From Pyricularia pennisetigena (Eukaryota; Ascomycota; Sordariomycetes; Magnaporthales; Pyriculariaceae), in assembly GCF_004337985.1 (NCBI RefSeq), contig NW_021940922.1, positions 1,399,546-1,463,545 of the forward strand: DNA of 64,000 nt. Direction: 5' to 3'. Below the pieces are notes generated by a model. The model saw only the letters and a list, made by a program, of their open reading frames with translations. It did not search any database and was not told the origin of the DNA. Positions 10,491 through 21,282 of the stretch are shown piece after piece. A program made the position numbers and the translations under genes. The first letter of the stretch is position 1; each line of letters begins with the position of its first letter.

Positions 10491-11103
10491 TTTAGTTTTC
10501 CAAAATAAAATAACTGTTAATTATTTTACAGGGCGATTTATTTTACGTTTGTACAATCCCTCACTTTGGCTAAAGCAACTCTTTTGCGCGCTTTCATTTA
10601 TTTTGGCGTACCCAAACCTTTAATTGTAAATTATAATTACATTAAAACTACCGCCTTATTCCGCGCTCAAAAATCGCACAGGGTTTTTAGTCGCAAAGCA
10701 CCTGTCCAGCGCATTTGGGCTAAACAGGCCCCCTATAAAGTTTATGCAAATATGTTAAACAAATCCATTCGCACCATTTGCCGAATTGTAGTTCAGGAAA
10801 ATGTGAATGGATGGGTTACGCTCCCATTTACTGCGAATAATTGGGTTGGGGTACCTAATTACCTAAAAACACTTAAACGTTAGGCAAAAGGGTTACAGGT
10901 GCTGGTTATAAAACCAGTTTACAGTAAAATGCCTAAGGAGTTTAAGGGGGATTTTTTGCCTGCTATTTAACTTAAACACGCGGAATAATTGCGAGTTTTA
11001 GTTACATATTTTACGGTGATGTTAGCAGTTAAAACTTCTAATTGCGTAGATTTTATTTACATTCAAATAGCGTAATAAACTTCCAGTTAAACAAAAACAG
11101 TAT

Positions 11104-11640
11104 TCAACAAAATGTCCAAACGGTTAATTCAATTTTATATTTTACTATTTTAAAAAAAATCTTATAACCCATTGTTTTTAATACTAACCGAACCAACTGT
11201 ATATCTTTCGTCGATATTGTAACCCGTTTTGCATGGATAGCAGCAAGGTTTAAAACAGTAAATAATTATACCAAAAACATTTCCGCCGCTTCTTGCAATA
11301 CCATTAAAGCCTTTTTTTATATTTGGAATGTAATATAAGGCGCAATTGTGGACATTACATCTTTAACCAAACGCTGAAAAGCGATTTTGGGGATTAAAAG
11401 GTCTGTACGGGATTGCAGTCGGCGGATTTCCTTTAACGCAATTACTGTAAACAGTTATTAGAATGTAACCATCCAATGTAACCAGTTATATTTCTTACTC
11501 CCAGGTTTAAACCGTTTTGCACGATTATTCCTCTATTATCCATTATTTTGTACCCGTGTGTTAAATTTTCCGGTATTTCGATTTGGTGGTTTGCCCCCAG
11601 TTGTCTTTTTTGCGGTTTTTTTAATTCTCCCTCGTTTTAT
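11104..11640 (-). pseudogene. Histone H3-like gene 2
   Basis: The minus strand near 11640 reads RGRIKKTAKKTTGGKPP, aligning with the H3 tail around its KQTARKSTGGKAP core. After a degenerate stretch comes AKRFKPG, then an intron (about 11453-11508) containing the ATGGTTA motif. It continues 'ALKEIRRLQSRTDLLIPKIA', 'FQRLVKDVMSTIAPYITFQI', a stop, 'ALMVLQEAAEMFLV', a stop, and 'LAAIHAKRVTISTKDIQLVR'. This is close to core H3: ALREIRRYQKSTELLI, FQRLVREI, ALQEA, AIHAKRVTIMPKDIQL. The sequence ends about 30 residues past the H3 C-terminus at a TGA (11104-11106). The start codon appears as ATA, consistent with G-to-A change. It is clearly H3-derived and clearly different from gene 1, and both are damaged. 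Confidence 0.75.
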
Positions 11641-12156
11641 CTGTAAATTATCCTTTGAATGGATAATAGGTCAGGGTATTTCTGAAATTTCCCGTGATCG
11701 TGAGGGTAATTCGGGGCTTATTTGTTCAAAAGAATGTAAAAGTACGGAATGGGCTCGACGTAAGTTAACCGGAAATCTACAAATTGTTAATATAAATATC
11801 CGATAATTAAAAAGAAAAAATGTTTACTCATTATATGGCAGTATTTGGTCTAATTTGGGAGAATCAGGAACTTGTCGACGTTTTTTTTGTTTTGTTCTTA
11901 CCATATTTGTGTAGGTAAAACCTGGCGACAAATAATAATGCAAAAAAGAAAAAAAAACAATTAAGCAGTACAAATTTTTAATCTTAACAAATTTTCAATA
12001 CAAAATTTAACCGATGTTTCCCCGTTATCGATTATTCAAAATTCCACTGTTTAATTAAGCGGACAAATCAAACACAATCCCACTTTTTCCTAAATTTTAA
12101 AACAATGACGAAAAAAAATTTTCCTTTTTTTTTAAACTTTTAACCACATTATCGTA

Positions 12157-15132
12157 ATGGATACCGCATCGCCACCTCCGGAAACTTCAGTCGAAAAACT
12201 GGTGTCTCCGGATATTGAAATTGTTGACGAATTTCGTGATCATTTTTCGAATACATGTACACCCGTCCCACGTTCACCTGGCGTTAATTCGCACGATTAT
12301 GATTTCCCTTTTAAGTTAAATTTGGAGGTTGGAACTGAATCTATTGCGGTATTTGCAAACAAACAAAACACAGGTTGCAACGATCCTATTCTATACGGCG
12401 GGAAAAAGGATGCGTATTATATATACACATTTGAATTATGGAACAATTTCCTCGATTTATTTGTTTCTGGATTTTGGTTTCGACGTTGGCAACCGACAGA
12501 CAATAAAGTCGATTTAACCGTTAAAGGGTTTTAAAAACCTAAATTGGCGGAAATCTGGTAATATTATTATCAGGGTTTTTCTCGAGAAAACGGCGAACCA
12601 TGTTTAATTTGCAAAAAATGTTTGCAAATGTTAAAATATCCCCAATTTAGTGAAAAAAACCAGTATAATGGAACTAGCACCCTTACACGGCATCGGAATA
12701 CAATTGCTTGTGTTTAAAACGAACTCGGATCACAAAACGATTTATTTAACCCCAACTCAATTCCTACGGATTTTCATGTGGTAAGTTTTTTCCATTTATT
12801 AACGAAATGTAACCATCCATATAACCATTTATATAACCATCCATAGAATTATTTTATATTATTATTTATATATTTGCAAAAATTAATATGTAATTACATT
12901 TTTTAGACGAAAAAGATCCACAGATATACGAAAGACGAGGTCGAGGAATTATACGTCCGATTTTGCATTTCATTGCGAAAAGGATTCAATATTGTACAAA
13001 ATTCGGAGTTTAAAATGTTTGTACAAGCCCGAGACGATCGATGGAGGGTTCCATCGCCACAAACCCTCGCCAGAAAATGCAAAAATATGTCCGAAGATAT
13101 TATTGCCCAAAATTTAATAAATATCCCCAAAAGAGGCAAATTTTTTTTGGTCGTGGACGGATGGACAAGCCCCGGTTTAAAACACGTTTTTTGGGGTATT
13201 ATGGCCGTTTATATCGACAATAATTGGGTACGTCGGTATATTGTTTTGGATTTTATTGCGACTAACGCCAGCAAAACGAGGGAAAAACTGGTAAAACCTA
13301 CCGCTCAAACTATTTTTAAACACAAATTGGAAAGCAAAATATTGGTTATTATAACTGATAATGCTTCCAATTTCCGCACCGGGGACGTTGTTGCGGAAAT
13401 TCGAAAAAATATTCCCCAACCACAAATGCAATCAAACATTTCACAAATCCCTTATATAATTCACGTTTTACAATTAGTAAAAAGGGCCATATATTAAGAT
13501 TTTTATATTCCCAAAACAGATTTTCGCGCATTTTTGGTTAATTCCAACGATAAGGAACATTTGGCGATTAATAATTTGGAGGAATTTGAAATATGGGATA
13601 TATCCCCAGAGTATATTATCGCCCAAGTAAGTGTTTAACTTTATTAAAAATTTTAAAATATAACTATTTAACATATTATTTTTTTATTAATTACGTTATT
13701 TGGCGGCTTTACTGCACTAAAGCCCCAAACGTACCGAATTCTTTTGCAATTTGCAACAAACTACTGGCGAATCTGGCGTTAAAGGGCCCCGTCTTTTAAT
13801 TAAAAATATACAAACGAAATGGAGTGCAACCATTTCGGCTATTGCGCGTGCGCTTCAACTGCGCAAAACCATCGAATTATTTATTGAACAATACCCTATA
13901 TCAATAAAGGGCCAGGATGACCGGGCGAATTCGATTTTATCCAAACTTCGAATATCTGCAAAAGGTTGGACGATTTTTGAATGTTTTTTGGCAACGACTA
14001 AAGTTATCGCGGCTTTTACCAATGTTTTTGGCGCCAATAAAATGGAAACAATTGCGTACGTTTTATCTGGGTTGGGAGCTATTGGAATTGTTTTTACCAA
14101 TTTCGAACGAAAATTTCAGGGAAAAGCCCAAAAATATCCACAAACGGGATAATATACCAATTTGAAAAGCGCAGTTCGTACTGCACGAGCAAAACTGGAC
14201 AAATATATCGACCTAATTTAACGTCAAAAAATTGAAAAAATGTACCTTGTGGCGGCTATTTTAATCCCACCTACGCGGACGGATTCTAGAGAAAACAGGC
14301 TCCGATATTACGCAGAGCATACCAACCAAAAAATGGAAAATTTAATTAGCCGAGGCATTAATCGTTTGGCCGAATTATATTCGCAAAGGCGAAATCCAAA
14401 TTTCCACCCCAAAACAAAATCAATTCACCCGGGAACGGATCCAATTTTGTTTACTTTATGGCGGAAACCGAATCCAAAAAAACGCAAACATGTTCCCAGC
14501 CAAAATTTAAGTCCAACAACCAGCCCATATTCCATCGATCGTTCTGTTGAAAAAAATATCCGGTCAAAAATCAAAATATTCCTTACTTAAGGTTCGTTAT
14601 TTTCAAATTATGGATGGTTACACGGATGGTTATATTAGTATATATATATATTAATCCTCGATTATTTACCGCAGTTATGGAAAACGATAATAACATTTTC
14701 AATTGGTGGGCTACCCATGAAACCAAATTCCCGGAATTTGCCCAAATCGCCCGCGATATTCTAGCTATTCCTGCTACTTCCACTTTTATTGAGCGGTTAT
14801 GGTCATGGTTAGGTAATTCGATTGCCTTTAACCAACTTTCGTTAACCTTATCGGTAGTTTGGGACCGTGCTGTTGTTTACGCCTCGATTAAAGAAAAATC
14901 ATTTTTTTTAGTCGGTATTAAAACTTCTATCGTATATAAAGAATTTATATCCCCGGAAGACGAAAAAGCTAAAAACGACCGTTTTAAGGAATTTGTTGGG
15001 TTCGTGTACAATTTAGGGGAATTAAGCGAAAATTCAGATTCGGATAACGATAATCCTATTCAGGTAACGGTCGCTAATACCCCAATCCGGGGAAATATTA
15101 ACCGCATGCCCCCATTACCCGTTTTTAGTTAA
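12157..15132 (+). pseudogene. hAT transposase, four exons, RIP stops
   Basis: Exon 1 (12157-12780) has a low-complexity N-terminus, then a BED-type zinc finger with CLICKKCLQMLKYP and GTSTLTRHRN after an in-frame stop. Exon 2 (12907-13626) encodes 'GKFFLVVDGWTSPGLKHVFW' and 'ILVIITDNASNF', the catalytic-core DGWTS and DNASN region. Exon 3 (about 13700-14591) carries 'LIKNIQTKWSATISAIARAL', matching the hAT TRWNS block. Exon 4 (14675-15132) has 'NWWATHETKFPEFAQIARDI' and 'LAIPATSTFIERLWS', the C-terminal dimerisation motif. Stops are few and of the TAA/TAG kind. The introns at 12781-12906 and 14592-14674 contain the ATGGTTATAT motif. Expected role: cut-and-paste mobilisation of the element. 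Confidence 0.85.
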
Positions 15133-15282
15133 AAAGGGTTTCAACCTAACAAACTGTCAATAGAAACCCCATTTAGGGCAGTGAAACGGGTACGGGCTAA
15201 TATCGTATATGGGCGTAATTCGAAAAACTCCCAATTATAAAATAAAGGTTTAATATATTTATTTTCCTTTTTATATTTTATT

Positions 15283-15535
15283 TGCAATCGTAAATTTATA
15301 TAATATTTGATTTATAATCGTGATTTTATATTATATTTGATGTATTATCGTGATTTTATATTATATATGATTTATTATCGTGATTTTATGTTATCGTTTA
15401 TTTATAATCGTTATTTTATATTATATTTTATTTATTATCGTCATTTTATGCTATGGTTTATTTGTAATCGTCAATATATATTATATTTTATTTTTAATCG
15501 TAAATTATATTTTATTTGTAATTGTGATTTTTACC
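15283..15535 (+). repeat. 30-bp tandem repeat inside the right end of the hAT-type element
   Basis: About eight units of TTATATTTGATTTATAATCG plus a GTGATTTTATA tail, period 30 bp, with AT-biased variation. It lies between the transposase stop and the GC-rich right subterminal block. Confidence 0.85.
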
Positions 15536-15589
15536 TATAATTCGAAAAAAAATCATAAGTATAAATTAGGAAAATTTGTAATTTTACGG

Positions 15590-15745
15590 GTTCTCCCACG
15601 GGGGCCCGCGGGTTGCCAAGAAAACCCGTGTACGGTTTTGGGCCGGGCCGGGCCCCCCCACAAAAAATTCAACCCACCCACGGGTTGGCCGCCCCACCGA
15701 TTTGGGCTGCCACGGGCCCCCGCGGGGGGGTTTTGGAATGCCTTA
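15590..15745 (-). repeat. GC-rich right subterminal block and inverted terminus of the hAT-type element
   Basis: Contains GGGGGCCCGCGGG, AAGAAAACCCGTG and GGGCCGGGCCGGGCC. The last bases, read inverted, are TAAGGCATTCCAAAACCC, pairing with the left terminus at 7565. The flanking sequence just outside is the broken pogo-like transposase. Confidence 0.7.
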
Positions 15746-16341
15746 ATTCGATTATAGTCGTCTAACCCCGCGTTCCGGGTCTTTTTCACTGTAACGGCCG
15801 GATTCCGTGAAGGCCTAATATTAGGCCGTTAGATCTTTCACCTTCCATTATACGGGTCTCGTCCATATTCCACCGATTTTCCGCTTTAATACCGTTAATA
15901 TTGGGGTTAGTAATATAAAGCCACCAAAATTTAATTATTTCCGCAGTAGCCCCATTAACTCGGGCATTTTCTATTCGACGGGGCCTTTGGGTCTTAACGA
16001 TTGGATAACGAGCCAAAAAAACGGGTTATCCAACGTTTTCCAAGGTTTTGTGTTTCACCGGCAGCTTGAAGAATTTGTTCTGCAAAAAAGCGTAATTTTT
16101 GGTGCGTTGGTGGAAGCCCCAAAGCTGTTTGGGCAAGTACCCAATCAGTTAAATGCTTTTCCTCTTTAGTAAAAAACTCTTCAAAAGGGTCTTGTGCCTG
16201 TTTATAAGGTTAAGAACTTTAAAGACGGTGACGAAGTGTACTTCTAGGTAGACCCCATTTTCGGGAGGCTTTTGCAATTGATTCGCCATTATTAACGTCT
16301 TTAATGGCGGAAGTAAGCTGATTTTCGGTATATTGCTTCAT
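15746..16341 (-). pseudogene. Pogo/Fot-like transposase, N-terminal half, cut by the hAT-type element
   Basis: The minus-strand ATG at 16341 gives 'MKQYTENQLTSAIKDVNNGE' and 'SIAKASRKWGLPRSTLRHRL', a psq-type helix-turn-helix. After two stops (CAA to TAA) come 'QAQDPFEEFFTKEEKHLTDW' and 'TRFLARYPIVKTQRPRRIEN', a CENP-B-type domain. There is one extra T in a T-run near 16010. 'NRWNMDETRIMEGERSNGLI' holds the first catalytic Asp of the DDE domain. The frame continues through TGG-to-TAG stops to RPGTRG, a stop, and TTIIE, where it ends at the hAT-type terminus. The remaining DDE domain is absent. Confidence 0.8.
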
Positions 16342-16415
16342 TGGAAATTGGAAATTGAGATTAGAAAAATATAAGTCCAAAAGTGAAAAATTTGTCGAGA
16401 TATTTATAATAGAAG

Positions 16416-17266
16416 TTGGAGGATAATAAAAGTGTTGTTATTTTTGGGTGGCCAACAGGGGGGGTGGCCATCAAGGGGTACCCGACGTTAATCAGCGTGC
16501 CGTGCGACCTAACACATCAAAATCTTGGGCTTTTATCCCTTTGTCGACAGTGCATAGCCCAAAAGGCAACGCTGTATATATACGCAGCCTGGCCTATCAA
16601 TTTTAATCTGCGTCTAACGTCTTTCGAAAACCAGCTAGCAACCATGCAAAATCTAATAGTAATTGCTACCGCCAACGCCGCACGATTTTGCTTTATTAGC
16701 TCCACGGTATCCGTAATCCAGTCGCCCCACATTATTATTCCGGAGGAACCATCTTCCGCCACGCGCTATGCAGCACCACTAAGTTACGCGCAGTCCAGAT
16801 GGGTCGCAGAAAAAATATATGCCGCGGTACATGGAACGTTTGGCTACGTTGGCATCATGAGGGTCGGCCAGCTTTGCGGTAATAAATAAAGCGTTTGGAA
16901 TATAAGCGAAACATGGCCGTTAATGCTATCCACCGGTAACCTGACCGGCTGCCTTCCTAATTTGTAAAACGAAGTGCTGAATTGGTTTCTTGTCGACCAA
17001 GCTACCGAAGCTATATTGGACATTATTGTACCGGATACTGTAATTTCAACGGCAATAGACGTGGATATAAAAGTCTACCATACATAAAATACGCACAGGA
17101 TACCAAGCTGGACTCGGATGCTTTAGTGGATCCAGGAAAGTGAGCAGGCGCAAAAGCTGGAAATTGTACCGTTTCGTAGTTGGACAGCAAGGCTAGAAAA
17201 GGTTTTAACGGAAAGGGACTATTCCTTAAAGGTATTATTATATTTTTGGAAGGATATTGAACATGG
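16416..17266 (+). pseudogene. Terminal reductase domain of an NRPS-like / adenylate-forming reductase
   Basis: One frame carries 'LISVPCDLTHQNLGLLSLCR', then 'YIYAAWPINFNLRLTSFENQ', then 'ARFCFISSTVSVIQSPHIII', then YAQSRWVAEKI and IMRVGQLCG. This is the order of the NAD-binding thioester-reductase domain (HAAWPVNFN, FISS, Y-x-S-K-W-VAE, RVGQ). It continues through RIP-type stops as 'VWNISETWPLMLSTGNLTGC', 'NEVLNWFLVDQATEAILDII', then 'WIQESEQAQKLEIVPFRSWT' to near 17266. In the canonical YxxxK active site, K is replaced by R (YAQSR). The upstream adenylation and carrier domains are absent. The family releases a carrier-bound acid as an aldehyde. This copy cannot be functional. Confidence 0.8.
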
Positions 17267-17335
17267 CTAGCGCAGGGTTAATTATATTAGCTACCCTGCA
17301 TTATCTTATAACGGCTAGCACGGGCTAATTTTATT
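17267..17335. repeat. Palindromic mini-repeat (GCTAGCGCAGGG hairpin family)
   Basis: CATGGCTAGCGCAGGG, then TTAATTATATTAGCTACCCTGC, a near-perfect hairpin, followed by a second degenerate unit with GGCTAGCACGGGC and CACCCTGC. A cleaner copy sits at 61319-61366 inside another repeat. Here it lies directly after the reductase fragment. Confidence 0.6.
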
Positions 17336-17456
17336 AGTCACCCTGCATCGAATAAATAAAGAAATAACAAATATAACGTATACGCGTTTATTATACACAC
17401 AAAGCTTTATATATCACGTCTTTGTTCATAGTTTCAACAACAAAACAAACGTCATA

Positions 17457-17544
17457 TTTAATCTAGCTTAGTGATATAATGCACGTACCATAATCTATAT
17501 CATATATACGTTGAAGTGCGTGGGTTCGAATCCCGTTGTAGTCG
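17457..17544 (+). pseudogene. tRNA-like remnant (A box and B box)
   Basis: TAGCTTAGTGATATAATGC at 17464 matches a tRNA D-arm/A box. GGTTCGAATCC at 17522 is a perfect B box with a five-pair T stem (GTGGG/CCCGT). ACGTA/TACGT can form an anticodon stem with an intron-like insert. The acceptor arms (TTTAATC versus TGTAGTC) do not pair, so this is a decayed tRNA gene or a tRNA-derived SINE head. TTTT follows at the 3' side as in a pol III terminator. No anticodon is assigned. Confidence 0.45.
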
Positions 17545-17553
17545 CAGATTTTC

Positions 17554-17914
17554 TGTGCATGCATAAACACAATAGGCCGTTAGGCTCAATGGGCCTTTAG
17601 GCTCAATAGGTCGGCAGGTCAGTCACATGAATAAGGCCAAATCATGTGACGTGACCCCGCATTCCGGACATCCGGATCGAAGATCTGCACCTACGGATTC
17701 GAACACGTAATTCACAACTTAGCCTTAGATTTATCACTTCATAACTTTCATCGATTCAACGATTCAACGAATCGATTGTGCAACAACAATATATTATCTC
17801 TATTACCCGCTAGCAGACGGTTATCTGCCATTTCAACGTTCCATCAGCCTTATACGTGATCCACCTTTCCCCGCGTTTAAGATTAAGCTTATTTTATCTC
17901 GTAACCTCCTCACA
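17554..17914 (+). repeat. Probable solo LTR (family D), reference copy
   Basis: Starts TGTGCATGCATAAACAC and ends TAACCTCCTCACA, giving TG…CA boundaries of about 360 bp. It contains CGATTCAACGATTCAACG and CGCTAGCAGACGGTTATCTGCC. Parts of the same repeat recur at 38698-38783 and 52605-52701, where they flank the 13.8-kb element. It starts ten bases after the tRNA-like sequence, a position favoured by some tRNA-targeting retrotransposons. The 5' boundary is my estimate. Confidence 0.5.
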
Positions 17915-19642
17915 GGATAAATATACCGGGTCGCCATTGATTAACGCGGGATACGAATATAATGCTGTTAAACCATGTTTTTGCCTTGTTAGAGCGCAGA
18001 GCAAGTCTCCTACCGTCCGTAACATGAATCCCATCGGTTAAAAAGACGTGATAAGCAAGTGGGTTTGGATTTAAAGTAAATTTTACATGAGATTTATCGG
18101 CTTGTTGGCTTATTTTTCGTGCTAATATTTTGATACATCAGAAGACGAGCTTGGCCAAACTTTTTAGCGANNCAGGGGATTTCCACCCGGTAAAAGACCA
18201 AAAAGTGTGGCATAGGTACAGGCAAGTCTTAAGGTCATCCTAACCAGCTGTATCTTTCCCGTTGGTTTTCAGTCCCTTAAATACCTTTAACACGGCATAT
18301 TCCGTCGAAATTTCGAGTCACATTGCAACATGCCCTGAACCCTGTCGTAGCATCCGCAGGCTGGAAGTAGGTTAGCTTTTGTTTGGTTTATAACCCGAAT
18401 ATAATGGAGTAGCTCCAATCGTGTTATTTTAACGATATATATATATTTATACCTTAACTTTAGCGATAGCGGAATTCCAAGAGAAGTCACAGAAATTTTC
18501 TGTAATGTTGAAATTTCCTCGTATTGCACCAATTCCGACAAAGGTGGTGGAACCGCAGCAGGCTTTTGTAGTTGCGTGGATTCTGGTCAAATTATTTTCC
18601 GGTTTACCGGTGCAGACGCAAATTGGCTATAACGGCGTACATTAGAAACGGGTAGTAATAGAGAAAATCTTATCGGTAGTCGAAATAACTTACCGTGCTA
18701 ACCGTATAAACGGTGATAACGTGAGCGCTAAACGCCAAAACGGAAAAAGAAAAGCATTTCATGTTTGAAAAGGAAAAAGGCGTAGAAATTTGTTTGAAAT
18801 ACGAGTAAAACGTTGCCAGCTCGTGGGGATAATGTGAATAAAATGTTTGTTGCCAGTCGATATGGATTGAGTAGAATGTTGCGAATCTAAACGGATTTTA
18901 TGCTAAAACAATGCCAACATTGTCTATTTTATATTTTGTTTTGCAATCGCTAAGGCGTACTATGATAAACCATAGGGATTAGTTTTGAAACCTTTTGTCT
19001 GACATATCCTTTTGGGTGGGGATTTTGAAACGAACCGAGTTTGTTATAAATATAAAATATATGGTATATTGGTGGCCAAGTAAAGAAAACGTAGTAAAAG
19101 GGTGATTCTAACTTTTTTGTAAAACTTGAAAATCATACCCCAAATCTTAAGTCGGGTTTGATTTTTTTCAATTTAACTTTTCTATTTTCCAACAAATTGT
19201 GCTAGTGTTATTTTTGCTTCGGGGTAAAGTCACATCGCCGGTATGATATTTTAGTCACTCTATTTATAGCGTTTAAATAGTTTCCTCCCCCAAGCCCCCG
19301 AGGAATTTCAAGTTGGTTTCAGGGCGGTGTCCATTTCGCACGGGGCCGTGGCATTTTGAATTTTGTCCGCTTTACCCAAGCCTTTCATTGTAATAGCTGA
19401 CTGAAAATGTAACTTTAGGCGGCGTTATTTAACTGCATTGCGCACCGACCCACGTATTAACGTGCGAATTTTCATAGCGGTTACCATTAGCGTGTTTGCC
19501 AGGTTAGGAAAGAATTTCGCGTTGCAAACTTGGCAGCATGTCCAATGTGCATTACTTAACCAGCCCGGATTTATGGACGAGATGGATATTTAGAAAATGC
19601 TAAGACAAGGACGCAATTAATTGTAGCTTACCCAAATTTAAC
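17915..19642. other. Gene-poor degraded stretch with a two-base assembly gap
   Basis: About 1.7 kb in which I recognise no gene. Frames are short, and the composition is intermediate, with RIP-like TA richness. NN at 18171-18172 marks uncertain sequence. The part from about 19340 to 19642 keeps a longish plus-strand frame interrupted by TAA/TGA, but its product resembles nothing I know. It may be retroelement interior belonging to the LTR at 17554-17914. Confidence 0.4.
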
Positions 19643-21282
19643 TAGTCTCAGTGCTTAGACTAGACTCCCCTGCTTCGCAGTGGGGACCGAGCGCTCCATG
19701 TACCTTTCAGCCACATGGCTTTTCGGCCAATTTTGTTGGCCGAAAAGATCGCGCTCGTTCTCGTCTGAGGACAACTTGTCGCATTTCGCCGTTCATGGCG
19801 GTACCGTTAGCGATAATTTGTCGCATTCCGCCATTTATAGCGGGTATATACACTGTATACGCATTGTAGTAGCAAAGAAAATAGTGTAACCAGAATATAC
19901 AATTAAATATTCGAATATAAAATTAAATACAATTAGTAAAAGTATAGCGTAACCTGCGTTGAATTAATTGGAATTTGGTAGTGCTTTTACTGGAAGCCGC
20001 GCTTCTATAACGAATTTATTTGGAAAAAATTCAAATATTTAGTAAAACTTGTAATTCTTTACTGTATTGAATTATTATTTTGAATAATACTATATAAAGT
20101 TAAACTAAGATTGGATTATAATAGTCACAGTTTAGCGGACTCAAAACTACAACGTGTATGCAAATATCGTTTAAAATAAAAGTTTTGATAATATTTTTAA
20201 ATTAATTAATAATTTATGTAAAAACTAAATCATTTACGCAAATATTGGTGAAACTAGAAAAGGCCTCAGCATATCAATTTTATTATAGATCTGTAAAAAA
20301 ATCTTGTTTAACATTATTTTCCAAATTTTATTGAATTAAATAGAGCAAAAAAAGAGAAATGACGCGAATTCAGCATTTTTAGTATAAAAAATTAATAAAA
20401 GCCGGTCTTATAAATTGGACTTGACGTGGGCGCTTGTTTATGTGTGTACTCCAGTCCCCGAAGGTTTGGTCTTATTATTGTTGAAATTGGTAAAAATATA
20501 AAAGCGCTTCAATTGTAAATTGTATACAAATTATATATACTTTACCAATGCGCTTATTCAACGGCTTATATAACTAGCTATATACGCCAGATTGTAAAAT
20601 TATCTTATATATTGGTATAACACCCTCCACGTGCAAGACCCCTGAGATTTGGTTGCAAAAACAAAATAATATTAAATTGATTGAATAGAGTAGAAAATAG
20701 ATAAATAACACACACTTAGCGTTTCTTGATATAAAATGATAATACAGACCGGTATAAAGGATTGTTTCTCTCGTGGACGTCTGTTTACTTGCATGATACA
20801 ATCCCTGAAACGTTGGTTTTATTATCGTCAAAATTGGTAAAAAATACAAAGGCGTTTCAATTGTAAATTATACACAAAAATATATATACTTCGCCTATCC
20901 GCTTATTTAACTGCTGATTTAATGAGGTATATACACCAAGCCCTATTATAGCCGTATACATACGTACAGGACCCTCCACATGCAAAAGTTATAGAATTTG
21001 GTTCAAAAACAAAAATAATATAAAAAGAAATCGAAAATTTACAAATTATCGAAAAAAACAGTACCGCCATGAACGGATTAAGGGCAGATGGGATCCAAGT
21101 CGGCCGTTATAACAGATAAAAAATTATCAAATCGTTGCTAATAGCGGTATTAAACGCTATCTTCAACGATATTTTCTTTTTTTAATATTTTGCGTGGTTG
21201 TGGAATAATAAGGCAGTGTCGGTCGAAAAAAGGCCAAAAATACCGCCATGAACGGCGACAATCGACAAGTTGTCCTCAGACC
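19643..21282 (+). mobile_element. Short hairpin-ended element, B end first, right end truncated (copy 3)
   Basis: Begins TAGTCTCAGTGCTTAGACTAG with the B-type hairpins, including CTTTTCGGCCAAT paired with TTGGCCGAAAAG. The interior matches the other short copies. The inverted A end stops inside GTTGTCCTCAGACC, where the next element begins at 21283. No coding potential. Confidence 0.75.

Larger units (their letters stand above)
7565..15745 (+). mobile_element. hAT-type DNA transposon carrying histone H3-like genes
   Basis: The left end reads TAAGGCCTGCCAAAACCC and the inverted right end reads TAAGGCATTCCAAAACCC, an 18-bp imperfect terminal inverted repeat. Both ends carry a GC-rich subterminal block of about 150 bp with repeated GGGCCCGCGGG and CACGGGTTTTCTTGG words. 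Inside lie a hAT transposase (12157-15132, +), two H3-like genes on the minus strand (7942-9024 and 11104-11640), and unrecognised plus-strand exons between them. The flanks differ: an ankyrin gene on the left, a pogo-like transposase on the right. No 8-bp duplication is visible, so one flank has been rearranged or the two ends come from different insertions. Confidence 0.7.

Noticed and set aside
15307..15540. Open frame of 10-residue repeats (MIYNRDFILY type)
   Set aside because: It is the direct translation of the 30-bp tandem repeat; a period divisible by three keeps the frame open.
18171..18172. Biological breakpoint at NN
   Set aside because: Two undetermined bases in otherwise continuous sequence; treated as an assembly uncertainty only.
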